Origin: JAVZLQ01 sp049700035
Lineage (GTDB): Archaea > Thermoproteota > Bathyarchaeia > Bathyarchaeales > Bathycorpusculaceae
DNA length: 6,337 nt
NCBI GenBank assembly: GCA_049700035.1
Contig: JBNAWC010000059.1
Coordinates: forward strand, 1-6,337
Direction of reading: 5' to 3'
This document shows positions 1 to 6,257 of the stretch, in pieces (positions within the stretch are counted from its first letter, which is position 1; each line of letters opens with the position of its first letter). A program made the translations under genes and the position numbers. The notes beneath the pieces are model-generated. The model was not told the DNA's origin, searched no databases, and saw only the letters and a list, made by a program, of their open reading frames with translations.

Positions 1-2206
1 CTCCTAGCGCAAACTGTACTGCTGGGCATGTAATCATGACTATGAACATCACTAGGATTTCCATAATGTTGCATCGCAGCAGATACGTTAAATATTTCTT
101 TATGTTGTCGTAGATTTCGCGTCCTTCTTTGACGGCTTTAACTATGGATGCGAAGTTGTCGTCAGCCAGAACCATGTCTGACGCCTCCTTCGTTACTTCT
201 GTTCCAGTTATTCCCATCGCTACGCCTATGTCTGACAACTTAAGCGCTGGGGCGTCGTTAACGCCGTCGCCAGTCATGGCAACAACGTATCCCCTAGCTT
301 TCCAAGCCTTCACGATACGCATTTTGTGTTCTGGCGAAACTCTAGCGTAAATCACTATGTTTTCAACAATTTCAGTTAGTTGTTCGTCACTTAGCTTATC
401 CATGTCTTCGCCAGTCAAAACCTTTCCTTCCTCCTCGTTCTCGCCAAGCAAGTTTAGTTCTTTGGCTACGGCGACAGCCGTCAATTTGTGGTCTCCAGTA
501 ACCATTACAACGCGGATTCCAGCCTTTCTGCATATGTAAATCGCTTCTTTGACTTCTTCACGTGGTGGGTCAATCATTCCCATGAGTCCGACAAAGGTTA
601 AGTCGTTCTCGATTTTTTCGTCAAATTTTGCTGTTGACTCTGGTAATTCCTTGAAAGCGAAACCCAAGTTGCGTAGTGCTTGCTTCGCCATCGCTTCGTT
701 AATCTGCAATATCTTTGTCCTGTCTTCTTCGGTGATCTTCTTTATTTTTCCATTTTTTAGTATTTTTGTGCATCTTTCCAAAACTATTTCTGGCGCACCC
801 TTTACAAATGCAACCTTTCTCTTTCCAGAAGCCAAATGAATGGTTGTCATGCGCTTCCTTTCAGAAGAGAATGGGACTTCGCCTATTCTCGGAGTTTCCT
901 TCTCGAGCTCTTCCTTCCATAAACCGGCTTTTGCGGCTGTCACAACCAGCGCACCTTCAGTTGGGTCGCCCTTAATGGTCCATCTGTCAACTACTTTTTC
1001 TAGTTTTGCATCATTACACAAGGTTGCAATTTTTAATAGCGTGACAAGTTCGTCTTCGTTTGCTGGGTCAATTTTCTTATCTTCAAAAATGAATTCGCCT
1101 TCTGGCGTGTAGCCTACACCAGAAACTTTTATCAGCTTATCGTTTACGTATATGCGTTGTACGGTCATTTCACCCTTGGTCATCGTCCCCGTCTTATCAG
1201 AGCATATGACACTTGTGCATCCAAGGGTTTCAACGGCTGGCAGTTTCCTAACGATGCTGTTCACTTTCGCCATTCTGTAGACGCCAACTGCTAGGGCGCC
1301 TGTAACTATCGCTGGTAAGGCTTCTGGAACGGCTGCTACGGCTAGGCTTACGCCCCACATGACCATGTGTAGAGGGTCTTCTCCCTTCACAATTATTCCG
1401 ACCGCTGCTACCAGTAGACAAATGGCGACGCACAGTATTCCGAGCCATTTTCCAACAGAAGCCATACGCTTTTCAAGCGGAGTTTCCTCCTCCTCTGTCA
1501 CCTGAACCATTTTGGCTATTTTCCCAAACTCTGTGTTCATTCCAGTTGCAGTTACAACAGCTTTTCCGCGACCATAAACTATGGCTGTTCCAGTGAAAAC
1601 CATATTTGTTCTATCTGAAAGCCCTGTGCTTTCTGGCAATGGGAAAATATCCTTATTTACTGGCGTGGACTCACCTGTCAGTGGCGCTTCATCCATTTTT
1701 AGGTTTATTGCCTCTATGAGTCGTCCGTCTGCTGGAACTTTGTCGCCAGTGTATAATACTATGATGTCGCCTGGGACGATTTCGCTTGCTTGAACTTTGA
1801 CTTCTTTTCCGTCACGTAGAACCATTGCTGTTGGTGCAGTCATCTTTTTTAGGGCTTCTATGGCCTTTTCTGAGCGGTATTCTTCAATAAATCCAAGTCC
1901 TGCACTTGCTATTACGATGGCAAAAATAACTATTGCCTCGTAAATTTCCTCCATCGTGTTTTGGATTATGGCTATGCCTATTGAGAGGAACATGGCTATT
2001 AAGAGTATTATTATGAGTATGTCGGCGAACTGTTCCAAGAAAAGCATTACTGGCGATTTTCTCTTTTCCTTCTTCAACTCGTTTGGTCCATATTCTTGTA
2101 GGCGTTTTTGCACTTCTTCTTGGGTTAGACCGTTCTCCGAAGTGTTCAAAGCCTTTAAAACTTCTTCAACTTCCATCGCATGCCAAGGTTTCGACGTATT
2201 TCTCAC
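1..2206 (-). CDS. P2-type cation-transporting P-type ATPase (calcium-pump-like), C-terminus cut by window edge
   Basis: This is an ATP-driven cation pump of the membrane; 735 codons are visible. Residues about 1-45 form the N-terminal cytoplasmic region, with PWHAMEVEEVL near the start. M1 lies at about 54-82 and M2 at 91-109. The actuator domain carries TGES (177-180) and M4 carries VPEALP (Glu295). The phosphorylation motif is DKTGT with Asp337, the nucleotide-binding domain has KGAPE from Lys469, and the hinge motif is TGDGVNDAP around Asp647. M5 holds N713 and E716 in NIME. Glu295, Asn713 and Glu716 match the calcium ligands Glu309, Asn768 and Glu771 of SERCA, which favours a P2A calcium pump. 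The M6 ligands and all of M6-M10, probably 150 or more residues, are outside the window, so the ion stays an inference. The GTG at 2206 was chosen because the Trp-His segment is typical of this family's N-terminus; the first ATG, at 2176, would remove it. An in-frame TAG lies two codons before the GTG. Confidence 0.93.
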   Translation of the reverse strand, partial: MRNTSKPWHAMEVEEVLKALNTSENGLTQEEVQKRLQEYGPNELKKEKRKSPVMLFLEQFADILIIILLIAMFLSIGIAIIQNTMEEIYEAIVIFAIVIASAGLGFIEEYRSEKAIEALKKMTAPTAMVLRDGKEVKVQASEIVPGDIIVLYTGDKVPADGRLIEAINLKMDEAPLTGESTPVNKDIFPLPESTGLSDRTNMVFTGTAIVYGRGKAVVTATGMNTEFGKIAKMVQVTEEEETPLEKRMASVGKWLGILCVAICLLVAAVGIIVKGEDPLHMVMWGVSLAVAAVPEALPAIVTGALAVGVYRMAKVNSIVRKLPAVETLGCTSVICSDKTGTMTKGEMTVQRIYVNDKLIKVSGVGYTPEGEFIFEDKKIDPANEDELVTLLKIATLCNDAKLEKVVDRWTIKGDPTEGALVVTAAKAGLWKEELEKETPRIGEVPFSSERKRMTTIHLASGKRKVAFVKGAPEIVLERCTKILKNGKIKKITEEDRTKILQINEAMAKQALRNLGFAFKELPESTAKFDEKIENDLTFVGLMGMIDPPREEVKEAIYICRKAGIRVVMVTGDHKLTAVAVAKELNLLGENEEEGKVLTGEDMDKLSDEQLTEIVENIVIYARVSPEHKMRIVKAWKARGYVVAMTGDGVNDAPALKLSDIGVAMGITGTEVTKEASDMVLADDNFASIVKAVKEGREIYDNIKKYLTYLLRCNIMEILVMFIVMITCPAVQFALG

Positions 2207-2260
2207 CTCAAACTAGCTTAATATAGTCTTTATCTTGTGGAGTCTCTTCAGTTATATCCT
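2207..2260 (-). promoter_or_regulatory. Putative promoter of the P-type ATPase gene
   Basis: Read on the minus strand, two A/T-rich TATA candidates precede the ATPase start. One is AGATAAAG at about 2227-2234, centred some 25 bases before the GTG, which would give a leaderless transcript. The other is GGATATAAC at about 2251-2259, which would give a leader of about 20 bases. The string GAGGTG overlaps the GTG itself, so it cannot serve that start as a normal ribosome binding site. This agrees with leaderless initiation but does not prove it. Confidence 0.4.
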
Positions 2261-2293
2261 TTTCTCATTAAAAACTGGTGGTTGGCAAATAAG

Positions 2294-2302
2294 TTTATAA
2301 GC
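2294..2302 (+). promoter_or_regulatory. TATA box of the pyrophosphatase gene
   Basis: TTTATAAGC is a good archaeal TATA box. It predicts transcription starting near 2321-2325, giving a leader of about 45-50 bases. The 8-base palindrome GTTTAAAC at 2325-2332 falls at the predicted start, and a similar GTTAAAC lies just upstream at 2309-2315. A role for either repeat is not shown. Confidence 0.55.
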
Positions 2303-2353
2303 AATTTCGTTAAACACTACAGACGTTTAAACATAAAAGCAACCGCTTAAAAC

Positions 2354-2360
2354 GGAGGAA
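2354..2360 (+). promoter_or_regulatory. Ribosome binding site of the pyrophosphatase gene
   Basis: GGAGGAA lies nine bases before the ATG at 2370. A second ATG follows at once at 2373. The spacing suits either start, so the true N-terminus could be one residue shorter. Confidence 0.7.
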
Positions 2361-2369
2361 GGAAAGAGC

Positions 2370-4448
2370 ATGATGTGGCTTATAGCTCCAATATCCGCCT
2401 TGATATCAATATTAGTCGGAATTTACTTCTACAACTACGTTGAAAAGCAAGATAGTGGAACAAAACGCATGCAGGAAATCGCCGCAGCCATAAAGGAAGG
2501 CGCAGACGCTTTCCTTAGGCGTGAGTACACTGCACTAGCGATGTTCGTGGCTGTTGTGGCAGTATTGCTTTTTATATTCTTGCCAGAACCCATATGGGTA
2601 ACATCTCAACCGCTGCACAACATTCAATTAACATTCGCGTACGTTTTCGGTTCCTTCTGCTCTGCTATGGCTGGATATCTAGGCTTAAATGTGGCAACAA
2701 AAGCCAACACAAAAGCCGCGAGCGCAGCACGAGAAGGACTGAATAAGGCTTTTCCGATAGGTTTTCGCGGTGGAGCGGTGATGGGGTTAGCCGTTGTTGG
2801 CTTAGGTTTACTCGGGATAAGCATCGTTTACTGGATTACTGGCGACCCAGAAATAGTGCTTGGCTACAGCTTCGGCGCGAGCTCACTGGCGCTTTTCGCC
2901 AAGGCTGGAGGTGGAATCTACACAAAGACAGCTGATATAAGCGCAGACTTGGTTGGCAAGGTTGAGCTTGGCATTCCAGAAGATGACCCAAGAAACCCAG
3001 CTGTAATCGCGGACAACGTTGGAGACAACGTTGGAGACGTAGCTGGCATGGGCGCGGATTTATTTGACTCTTATGTGGCAAGCATAGTAGCCGTAATGAT
3101 TTTGGGAGAAGCAATAGATGTGTTAATTTCTGGTTCTATAGGAACATATACAATAATTCCGCTTGTTTTTGCTGGATTAGGCATAATAGCCGCAGTTTTA
3201 GGAGCATTAACAGTTAGAGTTGGCAAACAAGGTAACCCAGGAAGAGCCCTTAACATGGGCACATACATAACATGCGCGATATTCGCGGTTCTAACATTCA
3301 TAGCATCCACGTATTTAGGATACGACTATCGAATATGGGGTGCAACAATAGTTGGCTTAATAGCTGGCGTAATAATCGGCGTGACGTCTGATTACTTTAC
3401 ATCAGAAGACAAAGCACCAGTCAAGAAAACCGCCGAAGCGTCACTAACTGGCACAGCGACAAACATCATAACTGGATTTTCGTACGGTTTGCACAGCGTC
3501 TTCCCACCACTAATCGGAATCGGCGTGGCATCAGCAATTGCTTACATGTTATGCTCTCCGCTCGGCGACAAATTCGCCCTCTACGGAATTGGCATGGCTG
3601 CGGTTGGCATGCTTTCCATAGTTGGACTAATAGTTTCAAATGACGCTTACGGTCCAATCGTTGACAACTCACGGGGCATAGCAATGCAAGCTGGGCTAAG
3701 CGAAGACGTGATAAAGGTGACTGATGAGATGGATGCCGCTGGAAACACAGCCAAAGCCATAACAAAAGGCTTCGCCATAGGCGCAGCAGGACTAACGGTA
3801 ATCGCCTTACTAGCGGCATTCCAGGAAAGAGCCCAAAGCGCTGGAGTAAACCCATCATTCAACCTCATGAACCCGCTTGTGCTACTAGGAGCATTAATTG
3901 GCATAGCAATGCCCGCTGTTTTCTCTGCAATGGTTATGCTCGGCGTCGGCAGAAACGCCTTCCGCATGATTGAAGAAATTAGGCGACAATTCAACGAGAT
4001 TCCAGGATTAAAAGAAGGAAAAGAAGGTGTAAAACCAGACTATGCAAGGTGTGTTGACATCGCCACAGTTGGCGCCTTAAAAGAGCTTATGCCCGCAAGC
4101 ATAGTAGCCATAGCAGTAACACTAATTGTTGGCTTTGTTGGCGGCATCGAAGCGTTAGGCGGCTACTTGGCTGGAACAATATTCTCTGGTTTGCTCTTTG
4201 CCTTGCTGATGGCTAATGCGGGCGGCTTATGGGATAACGCCAAAAAACTAATAGAGTCAGGCGAATACGGCGGAAAAGGCTCAGAAGCCCACAAAGCAGC
4301 AGTCGTAGGCGACACAGTAGGCGACCCATTCAAAGACACAGCTGGACCATCACTAAACACGATGATAACAGTCATGTCGCTAGTGGCATCACTATTCGCC
4401 GTCTTAATCGCAAATAACAACCTACTACACCTGCTAGGCATAGCCTAA
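2370..4448 (+). CDS. hppA: K+-independent, H+-translocating membrane pyrophosphatase
   Basis: This integral membrane enzyme hydrolyses pyrophosphate and pumps protons across the cytoplasmic membrane. The 692 residues are a normal family length and the protein is hydrophobic throughout, with about 16 membrane segments expected for the family. The active-site acidic motifs are all visible: DISADLVGKVE (189-199), DNVGDNVGDVAG (215-226) with DLFDS after it, DAYGP with Asp425 and Asp432, and near the C-terminus GDTVGDPFKDTAGPSLN (647-663) with Asp652, Lys655 and Asp656. In GNTAKAITKGF, Lys462 and Thr465 occupy the two positions that separate K+-independent enzymes (Lys, Thr) from K+-dependent ones (Ala, Gly/Ala). 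Known K+-independent members pump H+, so Na+ transport is unlikely. The segment after DAYGP departs from the usual DNAGGIAEM: here it is DNSRGIAMQ. The gene is divergent from the P-type ATPase and appears to be transcribed alone, because a minus-strand tRNA follows. A TATA box and a strong ribosome binding site support the start. Confidence 0.96.
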   Translation: MMWLIAPISALISILVGIYFYNYVEKQDSGTKRMQEIAAAIKEGADAFLRREYTALAMFVAVVAVLLFIFLPEPIWVTSQPLHNIQLTFAYVFGSFCSAMAGYLGLNVATKANTKAASAAREGLNKAFPIGFRGGAVMGLAVVGLGLLGISIVYWITGDPEIVLGYSFGASSLALFAKAGGGIYTKTADISADLVGKVELGIPEDDPRNPAVIADNVGDNVGDVAGMGADLFDSYVASIVAVMILGEAIDVLISGSIGTYTIIPLVFAGLGIIAAVLGALTVRVGKQGNPGRALNMGTYITCAIFAVLTFIASTYLGYDYRIWGATIVGLIAGVIIGVTSDYFTSEDKAPVKKTAEASLTGTATNIITGFSYGLHSVFPPLIGIGVASAIAYMLCSPLGDKFALYGIGMAAVGMLSIVGLIVSNDAYGPIVDNSRGIAMQAGLSEDVIKVTDEMDAAGNTAKAITKGFAIGAAGLTVIALLAAFQERAQSAGVNPSFNLMNPLVLLGALIGIAMPAVFSAMVMLGVGRNAFRMIEEIRRQFNEIPGLKEGKEGVKPDYARCVDIATVGALKELMPASIVAIAVTLIVGFVGGIEALGGYLAGTIFSGLLFALLMANAGGLWDNAKKLIESGEYGGKGSEAHKAAVVGDTVGDPFKDTAGPSLNTMITVMSLVASLFAVLIANNNLLHLLGIA

Positions 4449-4464
4449 AACCAAACCAACCCTA

Positions 4465-4473
4465 CTCCTTTTT
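4465..4473 (+). terminator. Possible T-rich terminator after the pyrophosphatase gene
   Basis: A pyrimidine-rich stretch ending in five T lies about 20 bases after the stop codon. Archaeal terminators are often simple T tracts on the coding strand. This one is short and has no hairpin, so support is weak, though the oppositely oriented tRNA next to it makes a stop here reasonable. Confidence 0.3.
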
Positions 4474-4509
4474 ATGAAAACAGAGCAGACACAAGCGTAG
4501 CACACTATA

Positions 4510-4597
4510 TGGCGCCGGGAGTGGGACTCGAACCCACGCGGCCCAAAAGGGCCACAGGCTCTCAAGGCCTGCGCGTTATCCACTCCGCCATCCCGGC
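4510..4597 (-). tRNA. tRNA-Ser(UGA) with encoded CCA end
   Basis: On the minus strand the acceptor stem GCCGGGA (5' end at 4597) pairs perfectly with TCCCGGC. It is followed by discriminator G and an encoded CCA (4510-4512). The anticodon stem CAGGC/GCCTG holds the loop CTTGAGA, giving anticodon TGA, which reads UCA serine codons. A long variable arm with stem GGCCC/GGGCC and a TTTT loop confirms a class II tRNA of the serine type. The T arm is GTGGG, loop TTCGAGT, then CCCAC. No intron is present. The gene lies between the pyrophosphatase and the regulator, on the opposite strand from both. Confidence 0.97.
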
Positions 4598-4622
4598 TTG
4601 CTTGAAGATTACTCTTTTTTGT

Positions 4623-4632
4623 TCTAAAATGT
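4623..4632 (-). promoter_or_regulatory. Possible TATA box of tRNA-Ser
   Basis: Minus-strand CATTTTAGAA is centred about 30 bases before the mature 5' end of the tRNA, a suitable distance for an archaeal promoter. The match to a TATA consensus is only partial. Confidence 0.3.
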
Positions 4633-4658
4633 TTCCGTTTCATTCGGAAATTTAAATA
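4632..4658 (+). promoter_or_regulatory. Regulator promoter with an overlapping inverted repeat (candidate operator)
   Basis: TTTAAATA at 4651-4658 is the TATA box and predicts a start near 4680, about 25 bases before the TTG codon. Directly before it is a perfect inverted repeat, TTTCCG (4632-4637) and CGGAAA (4645-4650), separated by seven A/T-rich bases. The right arm occupies the position of the BRE. Lrp/AsnC-type proteins bind such short dyads and often control their own gene, so self-repression by blocking TFB/TBP is a reasonable inference. Confidence 0.5.
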
Positions 4659-4690
4659 AGCAACGTGTATTAATGATTCATATAGCCTTT

Positions 4691-4697
4691 GGTGGTG
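4691..4697 (+). promoter_or_regulatory. Ribosome binding site that selects the TTG start
   Basis: GGTGGTG ends seven bases before the TTG at 4705. It supports this non-ATG start; the next in-frame ATG, at residue 10, would cut into the first helix of the DNA-binding domain. Confidence 0.55.
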
Positions 4698-4704
4698 TGT
4701 TAAG

Positions 4705-5244
4705 TTGAAAGAGATTCAGAAAAGAGTGCTTATGGAGTTGATAGGCAACTGTAAACGCAGCGATAGGGAACTTGCAAAAGCGCTGGACATCTCCCAACCT
4801 ACAGTTACGCGTGTGCGCACATGGCTTGAGAAAAACAACTTCATCAGAGAATACACGATTATACCAAAGTTTTCGAAGGTTGGACTTGAAATGATAGCCT
4901 TCACATTCTTCAAGATCCGCGTAGGCGCCACAAAAGAAACCGTAATTGAAATTCGGAGAAAAACAGAAGAATTCCTCAAAAATCATCCAAACATCATACT
5001 AGCCCTTAGAGGCGAAGGAATGGGCGCAGACGGAGTCATAGTTTCTCTTCACAAGGACTTTGCAAGCTTCACCCAATTCATGAGAGAACTAAAAACGGAA
5101 ACAGTAAACACGGAAGTTATAGGTAACTTCCTCGCAAGCCTAAAAGCCACAGAACAATATAGGTGCTTAACTCTCAAACCAATAAAAGAATATCTGGAAA
5201 ACCTAAAAGGAGAAGAAGAAGAGGAAACTTGCCAAGAAGAGTAA
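4705..5244 (+). CDS. Lrp/AsnC-type winged helix-turn-helix transcription regulator
   Basis: This is a predicted DNA-binding regulator of 179 residues. Residues 1-50 form a winged helix-turn-helix: a first helix (KEIQKRVLMELI), then DRELAKALDISQPTVTRVRT at 20-39 as the helix-turn-helix with the recognition helix around QPTVTRVR, then the wing NNFIREYTIIP. Residues about 55-150 could form an AsnC-like effector and dimerisation fold (LEMIAFTFFKIRV as an early strand), but the match there is weak, so the ligand is unknown. The C-terminus is a short acidic tail rich in Glu. The TTG start is supported by the upstream ribosome binding site. The gene is monocistronic and has a likely operator at its own promoter. 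Its targets cannot be read from the window; the adjacent pumps are possible but lack an obvious copy of the repeat. Confidence 0.85.
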   Translation: MKEIQKRVLMELIGNCKRSDRELAKALDISQPTVTRVRTWLEKNNFIREYTIIPKFSKVGLEMIAFTFFKIRVGATKETVIEIRRKTEEFLKNHPNIILALRGEGMGADGVIVSLHKDFASFTQFMRELKTETVNTEVIGNFLASLKATEQYRCLTLKPIKEYLENLKGEEEEETCQEE

Positions 5245-5266
5245 ACCGAAAACCTATTTTAAAAGA

Positions 5267-5276
5267 AAATTTATCA
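5267..5276 (+). promoter_or_regulatory. Likely TATA box of the interrupted tRNA-Val
   Basis: AAATTTATCA lies about 30-35 bases before the tRNA 5' end. This is suitable for an archaeal tRNA promoter and now drives transcription into the integrase. A second A/T-rich candidate, ATTTTAAAAG, lies at 5256-5265. Confidence 0.35.
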
Positions 5277-5305
5277 ACTAAATAAAGAAAATGGAAAAGC
5301 CGCAT

Positions 5306-5345
5306 GGGCCGGTAGTCTAGCTCGGTTAGGACATCCGCTTGACGT
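5306..5345 (+). tRNA. 5' half of tRNA-Val(GAC), interrupted in the anticodon loop (element attachment site)
   Basis: The sequence gives acceptor strand GGGCCGG, then TA. The D stem is GTCT/GGAC with a normal D loop containing GG (5324-5325). A26, the anticodon 5' strand TCCGC and a loop beginning TTGAC follow. U33 is in place and bases 34-36 are GAC, which reads valine GUC/GUU codons. The expected 3' strand GCGGA, variable loop, T arm and acceptor 3' strand are absent: after about 5343-5345 the sequence becomes AT-rich and no 3' half is found anywhere to the window end. The break falls at or near tRNA positions 37/38. I read this as the left attachment site (attL) of an integrated element. 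Whether the host still has an intact copy at the far border cannot be seen. Confidence 0.88.
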
Positions 5346-5361
5346 TAATATTAATTGGAAT

Positions 5362-6165
5362 ATGTTTAAAGATTGGTTAAAACATAAGTATTCTAAACCT
5401 TATACAGCCACAACATATTGTTATGCCAAAAAATATTGCCATTTACTTTATGGAAATCTTAGACAAATAGAGTTTCTAAAAGATTCAACTAAATCAACGG
5501 TTGTTAAGGCTTTAATTGTCCTCTCCAAGTTTCTAGGAGTACATCAGCAATTTAAACAAAGATTACTTGATTATGGTATAAAAATTCATAGACAAGATTC
5601 TTTCACTTCATTTCTGAGGATTCTAAATAGTAACAATGGTGTTGATGTTCTAAGATGGTTTAATGATGCCAAGTCTATTCTAAACGAGAATGAAAAGATT
5701 TTCTTGAAATTCTGTTTGTACTCTGGATTAAGAAAGAATGAGGCTATAACATCGTTTAACAAAATAATACAACTGTATAGGCAAAATAGACTTAATGAAT
5801 ACTATGACTCAAACCTTAACTGCTTAATGCACTTTAAATATCCTAAAGAGTTCATTAGAAGAACTAAGAACTGTTTTATCTCATTTATTCCAGAATCTTT
5901 AATCAAAGAAATAGCCAACAGTAAGCCAGTAAGTTATAACGCTATTCGTAAGAGACTGGAACGTGAAAGTTTCAAGTTAAGGGTAAATGAACTTAGAGAT
6001 TACTTTGGTACTTTTCTATTACAGCATGGCATCTTAGAAGTAGAAATTAACTTATTACAGGGGCGTATTCCACCATCAATATTTGTCAAGCATTACTGGA
6101 GTCCTAAACTTTCAGAACTTAGAGATAGAATATTCAAAGCATTAAGTGAACTAGAACATACTTAA
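5362..6165 (+). CDS. int: SSV-type archaeal tyrosine recombinase, probably the C-terminal part of a split integrase
   Basis: This site-specific recombinase integrates and excises the element at the tRNA. It has 267 residues from this ATG, against about 335 for SSV1 integrase. Residues 1-75 resemble a core-binding domain (FKDWLKHKYSK, then a helix with AKKYCHLLYG). The catalytic domain has Arg124 in SGLRKNEA, a likely Lys169 in RRTKN, Arg212 in NELRDYF, Arg235 in LLQGR and the Tyr245 nucleophile in VKHYWSP. From memory, the spacings Arg212-Arg235 (23) and Arg235-Tyr245 (10) equal those of SSV1 integrase. The usual His/Lys three residues before Arg212 is Asn209. No ribosome binding site precedes the ATG, and no ATG, GTG or TTG occurs in frame upstream. 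The frame nevertheless stays open back to 5263, across the tRNA half. This suggests the original start lies in an N-terminal piece now at the other border, so this copy may be inactive while integrated. Confidence 0.88.
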   Translation: MFKDWLKHKYSKPYTATTYCYAKKYCHLLYGNLRQIEFLKDSTKSTVVKALIVLSKFLGVHQQFKQRLLDYGIKIHRQDSFTSFLRILNSNNGVDVLRWFNDAKSILNENEKIFLKFCLYSGLRKNEAITSFNKIIQLYRQNRLNEYYDSNLNCLMHFKYPKEFIRRTKNCFISFIPESLIKEIANSKPVSYNAIRKRLERESFKLRVNELRDYFGTFLLQHGILEVEINLLQGRIPPSIFVKHYWSPKLSELRDRIFKALSELEHT

Positions 6166-6221
6166 CATCTTTCTTTTTGTTCCAGTGAAACTTTTGGGAT
6201 ATGGTCAATTTGAAAATAAGA

Positions 6222-6230
6222 TTTTTAAAT
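6222..6230 (+). promoter_or_regulatory. Likely TATA box of the gene starting at 6258
   Basis: TTTTTAAAT is centred about 32 bases before the ATG, and no Shine-Dalgarno sequence follows. Transcription would begin close to 6251-6253, leaving an almost leaderless message. Confidence 0.4.
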
Positions 6231-6257
6231 GTACATTCCAGTTTTATTTATTAGTGC

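Noticed and set aside
129..2216. Several plus-strand open frames of 60-96 residues across the left third
   Set aside because: They are antisense to the P-type ATPase, whose conserved motifs run without interruption on the minus strand; the plus-strand peptides show no family features.
2624..4441. Minus-strand open frames of up to 130 residues inside the pyrophosphatase
   Set aside because: They are mirror frames of a strongly conserved coding sequence and have low-complexity, Leu/Arg/Pro-rich peptides and no promoter signals.
4434..4643. A minus-strand 69-residue frame over the tRNA-Ser
   Set aside because: Most of it is a translation of the tRNA itself, which folds perfectly, so it is not a protein gene.
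4678..4986. Minus-strand frames opposite the regulator
   Set aside because: The plus-strand gene has a clear helix-turn-helix, a ribosome binding site and a TATA box; the minus frames have none of these.
5306..5345. A working trans-spliced split tRNA half
   Set aside because: No GC-rich complementary stem follows the half and the next sequence is integrase coding DNA; integration explains the break better.
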